Program-made: the position numbers and the translations under genes
Shown here: piece by piece, positions 17,930-25,632 of the stretch
Layout: the number at the start of each line of letters is the position of its first letter
Numbering within the stretch: the first letter of the stretch is position 1
NCBI RefSeq assembly: GCF_900108225.1
Contig: NZ_FNUZ01000004.1
Span: 62,001-126,000, forward strand
Direction: 5' to 3'
Length of the DNA: 64,000 bases
From: Thalassococcus halodurans
GTDB lineage: Bacteria; Pseudomonadota; Alphaproteobacteria; Rhodobacterales; Rhodobacteraceae
Notes under the pieces: generated by a model
What the model saw: only the letters and a program-made list of their open reading frames with translations
The model's database searches: none
Told to the model about the DNA's origin: nothing

Positions 17930-18943
17930 ATGTTTTACGAACACAAACCGTCGCTTGAAAATGCCAAACCCGTCGCGCCGCGCCGTCTTCAGGTGACGAT
18001 GGCGATCACGTTGGACGCATTTGAAAACCTGCGGTCGGGCTGGAAAAATCTGGAAACCATTGATCCTAACGCCACGGTCTTTCTAAGCTGGTCATGGATG
18101 CGCCGGATCATGCGGGACAACCCCGATGCGTGGCGTGTGCTTGTCGTCAGCGATCTGGCGCAAAACGGACAGGTCGTTGGTCTGTTGCCTGTTGGCCTGA
18201 AAAAGGGCGAAGCCTTTGGTGCCAGCGGTTTGCTGGGGGCTGAATACGGCGCGCTGCTGTGCCATCCGGACTATGAGGCGGCGGTGTTGCCGCTTCTGGC
18301 CAAAGCGGTTCAGACGCTGGAGTGGACAACACTGCGCGTTTCCGGAAACGGTGCGCAGGGCCGTATGCGCAAGTTCATGGCAGGCTTTTCGTCGAACGTA
18401 TTCCGCACCGCCAGCCTTCAGAAAGACAGCGCGCAGATCGTTCTGCCAGATAGCGCCGAGGCCTATTTGAAGGACCTTGAAGACACATCGGTCGCCGAAC
18501 ACCTCGTTGCGATGCGCAAGCGCCGTGCGTGGCGGTCCTATGTGTCCGAGCCCGAAGATGTGGCCACGGATCTGGATTTCTTGATGGACATGATGCTGGC
18601 AGAGGGCGCCACGGAACAAGCGCTGGTTGCGATGCGAGCGCTCTTGGTCAACGCACAGCATTCCGACGCCTTGTTTCTCGTTACCCTGCGGGATGCAGAC
18701 GGTCCGATTGGCGTTCTGGCGCACATTCTGGACCACGATCTGGACCGTGTGCACGTTGTGGGCTTTGCCGCTGCACAGGGTGTCGATCGCACTGATGTCC
18801 GCGCCAAGCTGCACCTGGACTGCGTGTCTTGGGCAATCCGCCATGGTTTTGCGGTCTATGATCTTGGGCAGGATGCTGATGCTGCGCGCTATGCCAACAG
18901 CATGCTGAACACATCCGGCGCACAAATCGTGCGTCGCGGCTGA
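17930..18943 (+). CDS. GNAT-like (BioF2/CelD-type) acyltransferase domain protein
   Basis: A 337-residue soluble protein. The N-terminal half has the pattern of BioF2/CelD-like acetyltransferases (FLSWSWMRRIM, then VVSDLAQNGQVVGLLPVGLKKG), and the C-terminal half a second GNAT-like fold, with HLDCVSWAIRHGFAVYDLGQDAD near the end. These proteins are linked to polysaccharide or lipid modification in other bacteria, but no substrate can be named here. ATG 17930 is preferred to GTG 17903 because GAGG lies seven bases before it. It converges on the gap gene with only three bases between stops. Confidence 0.6.
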   Translation: MFYEHKPSLENAKPVAPRRLQVTMAITLDAFENLRSGWKNLETIDPNATVFLSWSWMRRIMRDNPDAWRVLVVSDLAQNGQVVGLLPVGLKKGEAFGASGLLGAEYGALLCHPDYEAAVLPLLAKAVQTLEWTTLRVSGNGAQGRMRKFMAGFSSNVFRTASLQKDSAQIVLPDSAEAYLKDLEDTSVAEHLVAMRKRRAWRSYVSEPEDVATDLDFLMDMMLAEGATEQALVAMRALLVNAQHSDALFLVTLRDADGPIGVLAHILDHDLDRVHVVGFAAAQGVDRTDVRAKLHLDCVSWAIRHGFAVYDLGQDADAARYANSMLNTSGAQIVRRG

Positions 18944-18946
18944 TCT

Positions 18947-19927
18947 TTAGCGGTCTGCCATCAGGCGGGCCATGTCGATCATCCGTGCGGAAAAGCCCCA
19001 TTCGTTGTCATACCAACCGAAGATGCGGATTTGCTGGCCGCCGTTGCTGACGATGGTCTCAGGCACCGCGATCACAAGGCTTTCCGGCCGCGCGCGCAGG
19101 TCTGTTGAGACCGTGGCATCTTCGATCAGGCCGATCACTGGGTTTTGTGCAGCCAACTGGCGGACGTAATCCTGTCCGTCGCCTTGAACCGGCGTTTCCA
19201 GCTGCAAGACCGCATCAATCGCCGACACCGAGATCACGGGCACACGCACCGCCGATCCGGTTACACGGCCAGCCAGATCGGGCAGAACATCGTCAATCAG
19301 TTTTGTCGCACTTGTGGTGGTCGGCACCATAGACACAGCACCTGCACGGCTGCGCGCAAAATCCCCACGGGGGGCGTCTACCATCGGCTGGCTGCCGGTG
19401 TAGCAATGGATCGTTGTCATATGCCCGCGGGCGATGCCCAGCGTTTCATGCACAGACCGCAACAAAGGGGCGAGGGCGTTGGTGGTACACGACGCGTTCG
19501 AAACGATACGCGCGTCGCCCATGCGGCCTTCGTTCGCCCCCAGAACCAATGTTTCTTCGGCTTCCGTGCAGGGCCCAGAAATCAGTAAATTTTGCGCGCC
19601 GGCACTCAGACCTTTCGCGGCATGATCCCGCGTTTTGATGGTGCCTGTGCAATCCATCACCACATCAACGCCCGCCAAATCCAACGCACCAAGGTCGCCT
19701 TCGCGGGTCAGCGGGATGGCACGTTCGCCAATCAGTAGGTTGGTGCCGTCGTGGCGGACATCCTCGGGGTAGGGGCCGAACACACTGTCGTATTTGAAGA
19801 GATAGGCGCAGCTTTCGATCGTTGCGATATCGTTGATCAGCGCGATTTTGATATCGGTGTGATCCGACAGAAGCTGGCGCAATACCGTGCGGCCGATCCG
19901 TCCGAACCCGTTGATTGCAATGCGCAT
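18947..19927 (-). CDS. gap: Glyceraldehyde-3-phosphate dehydrogenase, divergent type I paralogue
   Basis: A 326-residue NAD(P)-binding enzyme of the GAPDH family. The Rossmann start MRIAINGFGRIGR and the catalytic Cys in SNASCTTNAL are intact, as is WYDNEWGFSARM near the C-terminus. Departures from the housekeeping enzyme: the phosphate-site motif usually read PTSTGAAK is PTTTSATK, the loop usually ATQKTVDGP-like is GSQPMVDAP, and the chain is a few residues short. It may be a specialised GAPDH or an erythrose-4-phosphate-type dehydrogenase. ATG 19927 follows AAGGGAA; longer in-frame forms run into the intergenic repeat and are rejected. Confidence 0.88.
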   Translation of the reverse strand: MRIAINGFGRIGRTVLRQLLSDHTDIKIALINDIATIESCAYLFKYDSVFGPYPEDVRHDGTNLLIGERAIPLTREGDLGALDLAGVDVVMDCTGTIKTRDHAAKGLSAGAQNLLISGPCTEAEETLVLGANEGRMGDARIVSNASCTTNALAPLLRSVHETLGIARGHMTTIHCYTGSQPMVDAPRGDFARSRAGAVSMVPTTTSATKLIDDVLPDLAGRVTGSAVRVPVISVSAIDAVLQLETPVQGDGQDYVRQLAAQNPVIGLIEDATVSTDLRARPESLVIAVPETIVSNGGQQIRIFGWYDNEWGFSARMIDMARLMADR

Positions 19928-20008
19928 AAAACGATTCCCTTCGCATGTCTTAAGGCGGAGAGTTTCGCAGATATCAGACGGGCGCAACCGGGACCAGTGA
20001 CGCAGATA

Positions 20009-20068
20009 GGGGCTTTGCCCCCTTGGCCTGCGGCCAATTCCTCCAAGGTATTTGGGGAAAGAAAATAC
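20009..20068 (-). repeat. Intergenic repeat, copy 1 (minus orientation)
   Basis: Read on the minus strand it runs from TATTTTCTTTCCCCAAATAC through CTTGG and a GGCC-GGCC hairpin to GGGGGCAAAGCCCC. The same order of blocks occurs at 56697-56765, and the first block at 51421-51475. Within the 253-base gap between gap and metF it faces a second, partial copy. Confidence 0.65.
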
Positions 20069-20081
20069 CAAATGGGTTGGT

Positions 20082-20120
20082 GCATTTTCTTTCTGGAAAT
20101 ACCTCCGCCGGAGGCAAAAT
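20082..20120 (+). repeat. Intergenic repeat, copy 2 (partial, plus orientation)
   Basis: GCATTTTCTTTCTGGAAATA followed by CCTCCGCCGGAGG resembles the first block of copy 3, differing at five of 23 positions over the ATTTTC...ACCTC part. It is head-to-head with copy 1, 13 bases away. Confidence 0.45.
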
Positions 20121-20127
20121 CCGAGGA

Positions 20128-20176
20128 CCCAGCCGTTAGGCTGGGGCCGAGATATCAAGCGCGGGCGCTAGCCCGC
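20128..20176 (-). terminator. Two hairpins after metF
   Basis: GCGGGC (20161-20166) pairs with GCCCGC (20171-20176) over GCTA just after the metF stop, and CCCAGCC (20128-20134) pairs with GGCTGGG (20139-20145) over GTTA. Both are perfect with four-base loops. No T-run follows on the minus strand, but the pair probably marks the 3' end of the metF RNA. Confidence 0.5.
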
Positions 20177-20180
20177 ACAA

Positions 20181-21047
20181 TCAGGCAACGTTTTCCAGAC
20201 CGGACTGCGGTGTGACGCTCAGTGCATAGCACACATCACGGGTCAGTTCGGGGCGGTTCAGCGTGTAGAAGTGCAGTTGTTCAACGCCGCCATCCAGCAG
20301 GTCCGAGCAGAGTTCGGTGCAGATGGTTGTCGCCAGCAGATCCTGACGGCCATCCCGTTCCGCGGCTTCGAACGCCTCAATCACCCATGCGGGGATTTTT
20401 GTGCCGCAGGCTTCCGCAAAGCGACGCGCGCCTTTCCAGTTTTCGATGGGCAGGATGCCCGGCACGATCGGTTTGTCGATGCCTGCTTTTTCACAGGCGT
20501 CGCGGAAGCGGAAGAAGGTTTCAGCTTCGAAGAAGAACTGTGTCAGGGCCTCGTCCGCGCCTGCGTCGAACTTGCGTTTCAGGTATTCCACGTCTGCTGT
20601 GGCCGAGGATGCCTCGGGGTGTTTGTCGGGGTATGCGCCGACGCGGATGGTGAAGTTGCCTTCGTCTTTCAGGGCTTCGATCAACTCGCATGAATTCTGA
20701 AAGCCGCCTTCGGTCGGAACAAAGCCGTTCGCGCCTTTGGGCGGGTCGCCACGCAGGGCGACGATGTCTGTGACGCCTGCTTTGGCGAAGTCGCGGGCGA
20801 TGGTCAGGGTTTCTTCGCGGGTCGCGTCAACGCATGTCAGGTGCGCTGCGGTGCGCAGGCCGGAGTGCTTGTGAATGGTGGCAACGGCGTCGCGTGTCAG
20901 TTCGCGTGTCGTGCCGCCAGCACCATATGTGACGGAAACAAAGCGGGGGCCCAGCGGGGCCAGTGTCTGTACGGTATCCCACAGGCGGAAAGACGCTTCG
21001 AGCGACTTGGGTGGGAAGAATTCGAGCGAAATCTCGGGGCGGTTCAT
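20181..21047 (-). CDS. metF: 5,10-Methylenetetrahydrofolate reductase
   Basis: A 288-residue FAD enzyme that reduces methylene-THF to methyl-THF, the methyl donor for methionine synthase. Family marks are SLEFFPPKS at the N-terminus, VSVTYGAGG, the substrate region HLTCVDATREE and ALRGDPPKG. The TIM-barrel length matches bacterial MetF, which lacks the SAM-binding domain of animal enzymes. AAGGA precedes ATG 21047. It is divergent from metR, with a 95-base shared control region holding inverted repeats, so control by MetR with homocysteine is the natural expectation. Confidence 0.96.
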   Translation of the reverse strand: MNRPEISLEFFPPKSLEASFRLWDTVQTLAPLGPRFVSVTYGAGGTTRELTRDAVATIHKHSGLRTAAHLTCVDATREETLTIARDFAKAGVTDIVALRGDPPKGANGFVPTEGGFQNSCELIEALKDEGNFTIRVGAYPDKHPEASSATADVEYLKRKFDAGADEALTQFFFEAETFFRFRDACEKAGIDKPIVPGILPIENWKGARRFAEACGTKIPAWVIEAFEAAERDGRQDLLATTICTELCSDLLDGGVEQLHFYTLNRPELTRDVCYALSVTPQSGLENVA

Positions 21048-21083
21048 TGTTTTATCCTTGCTCAGGTTTGAGCCCTTGTCGCA

Positions 21084-21145
21084 CATTCTGGAATGTGAGA
21101 CAAACTCATAAATCTCAACAACAACATGAGCTGGATTCCAGAATG
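21084..21145. promoter_or_regulatory. MetR-type operator region between metF and metR
   Basis: CATTCTGGAATG (21084-21095) and its inverted copy ATTCCAGAATG (21135-21145) flank the central palindrome TGAGACAAACTCA (21096-21108). The last is TGAG-N5-CTCA, with the spacing of the known enterobacterial MetR site TGAA-N5-TTCA. The second outer copy runs into the metR start codon, so binding there would also block metR itself. Confidence 0.6.
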
Positions 21146-22048
21146 CATATCGAGTTTCGTCATCTTCGCACGATCAAAGCGATCCATGAATCCGGCGGTT
21201 TGGCCCGTGCTGCCGATCAGTTGAATATCACGCAGTCTGCATTGTCTCATCAGATCAAAGGGTTAGAGGATCAGGCGGGTGTCGAGCTTTTCGTGCGGCG
21301 CTCCAAGCCAATGCGGCTGTCGCCAGCTGGCTTGCGTTTATTGAGGTTGGCTCAACAAGTTCTGCCGCAGGTCGAGGCGTTGCAGGCCGAGTTTGACGGG
21401 CTTCGGAAGGGATCGTCTGGCCGGATGCATATCGCGATTGAGTGTCACGCCTGTTTCGAATGGCTCTTTCCGGTGTTGGAGGCATTCCGCAAGGATTGGC
21501 CGGATGTGGATGTCGATATCCGTCCAGGCCTTGCCTTTGACGCGTTGCCCGCGCTTCTGAAAGAAGAGGTCGATCTGGTGGTGTCGTCGGATCCGGAAAC
21601 GATCCCCGATGTGACCTTTACCGAGCTGTTCGATTACAACCCGGTTTTTGTCGCTGCTGCCAGCCATCCGCTGGCGCAGAAAGAGTATATCGAGGCGGAT
21701 GATTTCCGCGGTCAGACGCTGATCACTTATCCGGTCGAACGCACGCGTTTAGATGTGTTTTCCCAGCTTTTGATCCCGGCCAAGGTTGAGCCCGCCGCTG
21801 TCCGGCAGGTGGAGCTGACGGCTGTGATCCTGTTGCTGGTTGCCTCCAATCGCGGCGTCGCGGTTCTGCCGGATTGGGTTGTGCGCGAGGTCAAATATAA
21901 CTCGGATTACGTCACGCGGCCTTTGACCAAAGACGGCATTACACGGCGCCTTTATGCGGCGACGCGGTCGGATGATGTGGATAAGAAATACGTGCAGGAT
22001 TTAATCAGCTTTGCGAAACGCGAAGCTGTTAAATTGCAATCAGCCTGA
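21143..22048 (+). CDS. metR: LysR-family regulator MetR
   Basis: A 301-residue LysR-type regulator. The winged helix-turn-helix is at 1-60 (HLRTIKAIHESGGLARAADQLNITQSALSHQIKGLE split over about 6-45), followed by the periplasmic-binding-protein-like effector domain (about 90-295). The HIEFRHL start, ALSHQIKGLEDQ and the divergent metF gene identify it as MetR, which uses homocysteine as co-effector. ATG 21143 is chosen since it begins the conserved domain; the upstream in-frame extension from 20963 lies inside metF and is rejected. Confidence 0.92.
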   Translation: MHIEFRHLRTIKAIHESGGLARAADQLNITQSALSHQIKGLEDQAGVELFVRRSKPMRLSPAGLRLLRLAQQVLPQVEALQAEFDGLRKGSSGRMHIAIECHACFEWLFPVLEAFRKDWPDVDVDIRPGLAFDALPALLKEEVDLVVSSDPETIPDVTFTELFDYNPVFVAAASHPLAQKEYIEADDFRGQTLITYPVERTRLDVFSQLLIPAKVEPAAVRQVELTAVILLLVASNRGVAVLPDWVVREVKYNSDYVTRPLTKDGITRRLYAATRSDDVDKKYVQDLISFAKREAVKLQSA

Positions 22049-22110
22049 GGCACGCCAGAGATGCCTCAAGCTTAATCGATGCTCAGGCGGTCCGCTGGTG
22101 TGCGGCCTGT

Positions 22111-22317
22111 TCAGAGCAGTTGAAGGTCAGATGCCATTTCGCGGCCGTCACGGCCTTCGCGAAGTTCGTAGCTGATCTTCTGGTTATCCGCGAGGCCAGT
22201 CAGCCCCGAGCGTTCTACCGCTGAAATATGAACAAATACGTCTTTCCCGCCATCTTCGGGTGCAATAAAGCCGTAGCCTTTTGTAGTGTTGAACCACTTC
22301 ACGGTGCCATTCGGCAT
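22111..22317 (-). CDS. Cold-shock domain protein (CspA family)
   Basis: A 68-residue single-domain nucleic-acid-binding protein. RNP1 is KGYGFIAP and RNP2 is VFVHIS, after the usual NGTVKWFN start. It should bind single-stranded RNA or DNA and melt RNA structure. ATG 22317 follows AAGGAG at about eight bases; the longer in-frame form starting at 22467 has no homology. It stands alone, convergent with metR, with an upstream non-coding stretch of about 210 bases shared with the ArsC-like gene. Cold inducibility cannot be told from sequence. Confidence 0.95.
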   Translation of the reverse strand: MPNGTVKWFNTTKGYGFIAPEDGGKDVFVHISAVERSGLTGLADNQKISYELREGRDGREMASDLQLL

Positions 22318-22529
22318 GTCCCGTGTCTCCTTCTGTCTTACGTTCTTCCGGCGAGCCGGTCTTGACGTAACGGTCGGGCCACAGGAAGAAGTCGACGAAG
22401 CCAACCTGATCGGGTCTGAGAAACGACAGTTACCTCTCGACTGTCGCACGGGTCTGATAAAAATCAAGAAAAACCGCGAATGCGTTCACGAACGGCGTGA
22501 TATCGCGATTGGGAATGAAAGATACGACT

Positions 22530-22844
22530 ATGGTCTTATACGGTTTGAAAAACTGCGACACGTGCCGCAAGGCATTGAAAGCGTTGGGGGAAGTTGAATT
22601 TGTCGACGTTCGCGCCGATGGCGTGTCCGAGGATGTGTTGAAAGCGGCTTTTGACGAATTTGGTGAAAAACTGATCAATACACGGTCCACAACCTGGCGC
22701 GGTTTGGACGAAGAAGAACGCAAAAAAGAGCCGATTTCGCTGTTGAAAGCGAATCCCACCCTGATGAAACGGCCCCTGATCGTTGCTGACGGGGCCATGT
22801 ATTTGGGCTGGGATAAGGCCGTTCAGACCGCGCTTCTGGACTAG
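22530..22844 (+). CDS. ArsC/Spx-family thioredoxin-fold protein (YffB type)
   Basis: A 104-residue protein with the start VLYGLKNCDTCRKALKAL, so the redox motif is CDTC (Cys9, Cys12), and a later segment ISLLKANPTLMKRPLIV with the cis-Pro-type RPL turn of the ArsC fold. Members include arsenate reductases, Spx and YffB; the CxxC form suggests a thiol-redox or glutathione-linked role, but the arsenate-site residues are not clear. ATG 22530 or ATG 22515 could be the start. Its stop codon overlaps the stop of the convergent bufD gene by two bases. Confidence 0.82.
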   Translation: MVLYGLKNCDTCRKALKALGEVEFVDVRADGVSEDVLKAAFDEFGEKLINTRSTTWRGLDEEERKKEPISLLKANPTLMKRPLIVADGAMYLGWDKAVQTALLD

Positions 22845-23416
22845 GTTCCAGCGGCCTGTGCGGGGGCGCTTGGCGCGGCCATGGGGCTGCGTTTTGCGAT
22901 GAATTGATCCACCGACAGCGCACCTGCGCCTTTGACGGCGATGATGACAAAGGTCAGCATCCAGAATGCCCGTTGGTCCAGGATCGCGCTGTCCGGTGCG
23001 CGGTCGAACCACGCGCCCAGTGTCTCTGCGTGGGCGATACCGCCGTGGCCGTATAGGTCGGTCAGGCTTTGGACGGTGACAAATCCGATCATGCCCAGGG
23101 CAGCGGGACGGGCCAATAGGCCGATGACCAGCAGGGGTGGCAGGATGAATTCGGCGTAGGTGCCCGCCATCACGACCAGCCAGTGAAACACGCTGAGTTG
23201 GCTGGCGTCATATCCGGCGGCTTCCAGTTGTTTCGGGAATATCTGGGCGTAGGCCCCGACAGAAGGGCTGAAGAACCCGCCGATCCCTTCACCCAGTTTG
23301 GTTTTGGCCGAGGCCCAGAAATATCCCAAGAGCGTGGCGGCAAAGACAAAGCGTGCCAGCAGGGGCAGGATCTGGTCGTTTCGGTCGGTCGGGGCGAACA
23401 GCAGTTTGTGCAGCAT
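22841..23416 (-). CDS. DoxX-family membrane protein (BufD-like)
   Basis: A 191-residue protein with four or more membrane helices (about 20-40, 75-100, 100-120 and 135-155) and the DoxX-type start PLLARFVFAATLLGYFWASAKTKL. It lies 17 bases downstream of bufC and is the last gene of the bufABCD set. In bufferin operons the DoxX protein is the fourth member; its role (redox or membrane-linked) is not settled. ATG 23416 follows AGAGG. Confidence 0.85.
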   Translation of the reverse strand: MLHKLLFAPTDRNDQILPLLARFVFAATLLGYFWASAKTKLGEGIGGFFSPSVGAYAQIFPKQLEAAGYDASQLSVFHWLVVMAGTYAEFILPPLLVIGLLARPAALGMIGFVTVQSLTDLYGHGGIAHAETLGAWFDRAPDSAILDQRAFWMLTFVIIAVKGAGALSVDQFIAKRSPMAAPSAPAQAAGT

Positions 23417-23433
23417 GGTGCGGCCTCTTTGGG

Positions 23434-24168
23434 TCAAACGGTGATACGGGCAATTGCGCCTTCGGTGAAAAGCAGGGTCAGGATTGCGCCGACGTCGGTG
23501 TCGGGGGCATTTTCGATGGCTTGAGACAGGGTTTTGCCTGCTCCGAGCGCGCGAATGAATTTGGCGGCGTTTGCGGGCAGAAGGTGCGGTTTCGGGTCGA
23601 ACTCTTTGCGCAGGATCAGGATATCTTGTGCCGCTGCCTGTGGTTGGGGCGCGGTCGGGTCCAGTGCAAAGGTGTAGATGTCGTGGATTGGCCAGACCGA
23701 TTGCAACAGGATCGCAGAGGGGGCGAGCGACAGTTTTGCGTCGTCAATCTGTTCGGGAGCCAAAGACTGCAGCGCCGAGAACGGTTGCGGATCGTGATTG
23801 GCGGCGTGGTACGAGGTGCGCAGCCCGTATTCCAGCGCAGCGATATCCGGCAGATAGGGAAGATTGGCCAGTGCCTGAGTTTGGGCCAGAAACTGCGCAA
23901 AATCCGCACCGTAAAGCATCATCAACGGCGATTGCGGCGGGTTTGCACGGGCGTAGTGGGTGGCCAGAGCCCGAAAGTTCTGGTCACCCAACAACGAGTG
24001 GATCGCCGGAAAACCGGTTTGGAGTGCGTCCACGAGTGAAACGGTGACGTTGTTGCGATACACGCCATAGCGCTTGGGCGAGGGAACGCCTTGGGCGTTG
24101 GTCAGCCCCTGCGGCATGGGCGCATCGGGGTTCAAAAGCCCCGCGCGGAAATCGGTTTGCGTGGTCAT
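23434..24168 (-). CDS. bufC: DUF2063 protein, partner of the MNIO enzyme (BufC-like)
   Basis: A 244-residue protein of the DUF2063 family. The N-terminal domain has the typical order [16 protein letters not shown], then [25 protein letters not shown] (split at about 38-62) and [13 protein letters not shown]2063 proteins bind the precursor leader and help the MNIO (DUF692) enzyme. The ATG overlaps the bufB stop by four bases (ATGA), which argues for translational coupling and a complex. Confidence 0.9.
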   Translation of the reverse strand: MTTQTDFRAGLLNPDAPMPQGLTNAQGVPSPKRYGVYRNNVTVSLVDALQTGFPAIHSLLGDQNFRALATHYARANPPQSPLMMLYGADFAQFLAQTQALANLPYLPDIAALEYGLRTSYHAANHDPQPFSALQSLAPEQIDDAKLSLAPSAILLQSVWPIHDIYTFALDPTAPQPQAAAQDILILRKEFDPKPHLLPANAAKFIRALGAGKTLSQAIENAPDTDVGAILTLLFTEGAIARITV

Positions 24169-25016
24169 ACGAACACCCGTGTCAGGGCTTGTGCGGCGCG
24201 GTCGGCCTCGGCGGCCAGAACGGGCCAGTCTGGAACATCGGTGTCCCATTCCACCAGCAACGGGCGGGGGCCGGAGTGGGCCAATGTGATATCCAGAAGC
24301 GCCCAGACCGGATCAGCGATTTCGCGGCCGTGGCTGTCGATCAACAGCGGTTTGCCGTGATCATCTTCGTCCTCGTCATGGCCGCCAAGGTGGATTTCGC
24401 CGACTTCTTCGAGTGCGAAGTTGGCAATGTAGTCTTGGGGTGAGAATTCAAGGTTGGTGGCGGACACGAACACGTTGTTCACGTCCAGCAGAAGGCCACA
24501 GCCGGTGCGTTTGGCGACTTCGCGCAGGAAGTCGGGTTCGGACCATGTGCTTTCGGAAAAGGCCAGATAGCTGGAGGGATTTTCCAACAGCATCTTGCGG
24601 CCAAGGGTGGCCTGCACCTGATCGATGTGATCGCAGATGCGGGACAGGCTGGCGTTGGTGTATGGCAGCGGCAGCAGATCGTTTAGATATTCGGCGCCGT
24701 GGCTGGACCATGCCAGATGTTCGGAAAAGCTGGCGGGGTTGATCCGGTCGCAAAGCGTTTTCAAGCGGGCGAGGTGATCGGCATCCAGCGGGCCTTCGCC
24801 GCCGATCGACAGACCCACACCGTGGACCGAAATCGGAAAGCGGCTGGCCAGCGCATCAAGCTGTGCCAAGGGACGGCCACCTTGGCCCATGTAGTTTTCC
24901 GCATGGATTTCGAACCAGCGCGTTCTTCCCGCGTCTTGCATGATGTCGGCAAAATGCTGGGGTTTATAGCCAAGGCCGGGGGCCAACGGCAGCGAACACA
25001 TGGTGGTATCGAACAT
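24165..25016 (-). CDS. bufB: MNIO (DUF692) multinuclear iron oxidative enzyme, BufB-like
   Basis: A 283-residue TIM-barrel enzyme of the DUF692/MNIO family, which uses two or three iron ions to modify cysteines in a peptide. Likely metal-binding stretches are visible in order: [53 protein letters not shown] and VEWDTD. In bufferin systems the product cysteines become 5-thiooxazoles that bind copper. ATG 25016 is preferred (AGGA upstream; the upstream extension lies inside bufA on another frame). It follows bufA by 59 bases, which contain a strong hairpin. Confidence 0.93.
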   Translation of the reverse strand: MFDTTMCSLPLAPGLGYKPQHFADIMQDAGRTRWFEIHAENYMGQGGRPLAQLDALASRFPISVHGVGLSIGGEGPLDADHLARLKTLCDRINPASFSEHLAWSSHGAEYLNDLLPLPYTNASLSRICDHIDQVQATLGRKMLLENPSSYLAFSESTWSEPDFLREVAKRTGCGLLLDVNNVFVSATNLEFSPQDYIANFALEEVGEIHLGGHDEDEDDHGKPLLIDSHGREIADPVWALLDITLAHSGPRPLLVEWDTDVPDWPVLAAEADRAAQALTRVFV

Positions 25017-25040
25017 CGTCTTATCCTGCGGGAAAAGGGT

Positions 25041-25067
25041 GCGTGGGGCAGGAAGGCCACCCCACGC
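25041..25067 (-). terminator. Intercistronic hairpin between bufA and bufB
   Basis: GCGTGGGG (25041-25048) pairs perfectly with CCCCACGC (25060-25067) over an 11-base loop, shortly after the bufA stop. No T-run follows on the minus strand. It is placed to stabilise bufA RNA or end part of the transcripts, so that precursor is made in excess over the enzyme. Confidence 0.6.
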
Positions 25068-25075
25068 AAAGTGAC

Positions 25076-25381
25076 TTATGTTGTGGGCAGATCGCGATCG
25101 AGCGCTTCGAGCGAACCCATGCGCGCCTTGCCGTCTGCCATCGCAGGCAGTTCGATCGACGTGCATGTGCCTGCGTCAACCAGCGTGAAGGCGTTGCCCT
25201 GATAGTCGACTTTGGATGTGCCGGCGCAGGTTGTGCCCGGGCCTGCGGCGCAGTCGTTTTCACCTGCGAGGGAAACGCCGTAGCATTTCTCTTTTTCCAT
25301 GGCGTGTGCGCTTGTTGTTGCGGCTGTCATGGATGCGGCAACTGCACCAATCAGTGCGACTGTTTTGAGTGTTTTGGACAT
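25076..25381 (-). CDS. bufA: Bufferin-type precursor peptide (DUF2282, BufA-like)
   Basis: A 101-residue precursor of the DUF2282 family. Residues 1-27 form a Sec-type signal peptide ending AHA, and the rest carries exactly four cysteines, at 33 (KCYGV), 44 (NDCAAG), 52 ([13 protein letters not shown]) and 73 (GTCTS), as in family members. The precursor is thought to be modified on cysteine by the BufB/BufC pair and exported to the periplasm, where it binds copper. It heads a four-gene minus-strand operon, with AGGGGA before the ATG and a palindrome 39 bases before that ATG. That metal binding applies here is inferred from family and operon order. Confidence 0.93.
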   Translation of the reverse strand: MSKTLKTVALIGAVAASMTAATTSAHAMEKEKCYGVSLAGENDCAAGPGTTCAGTSKVDYQGNAFTLVDAGTCTSIELPAMADGKARMGSLEALDRDLPTT

Positions 25382-25419
25382 TTCGGTTTCCCCTGTCTGA
25401 TGACATGTTTCAAAAAATC

Positions 25420-25438
25420 CGGAACGGGATCGGTTCCG
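25420..25438. promoter_or_regulatory. Palindrome upstream of bufA
   Basis: CGGAAC and GTTCCG form perfect six-base arms around seven bases, 39 bases before the bufA start. It could bind a regulator or be part of an ECF-sigma promoter (GGAAC-like -35 on the minus strand). I could not find a convincing -10 for the sigma-F-type signal known for such genes in Caulobacter. Confidence 0.4.
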
Positions 25439-25568
25439 ACGCCATCAGGGTGCCGCGAGAAGCGGGAGCAGGCCATTCACAGGCCCGTGGGTCACGATCT
25501 GCTTATCTCGTGTTATGGTTGTGTGATGGATTGCAGGTGCAGCAAGGCTATGTTTTTCGGGCCGAAAT

Positions 25569-25600
25569 AAAAAAGGCCCCGCGTGCTGCAGGGCCTTTTT
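25569..25600 (-). terminator. Terminator of thrS
   Basis: AAAAAGGCCC (25569-25578) and GGGCCTTTTT (25591-25600) form a G+C stem with A and T tails on both strands, 33 bases after the thrS stop on the minus strand. Because of the symmetric tails it could work in either direction. Confidence 0.88.
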
Positions 25601-25632
25601 GTAAGATTTCGCAACCTTCCAGTGGCGGAATG

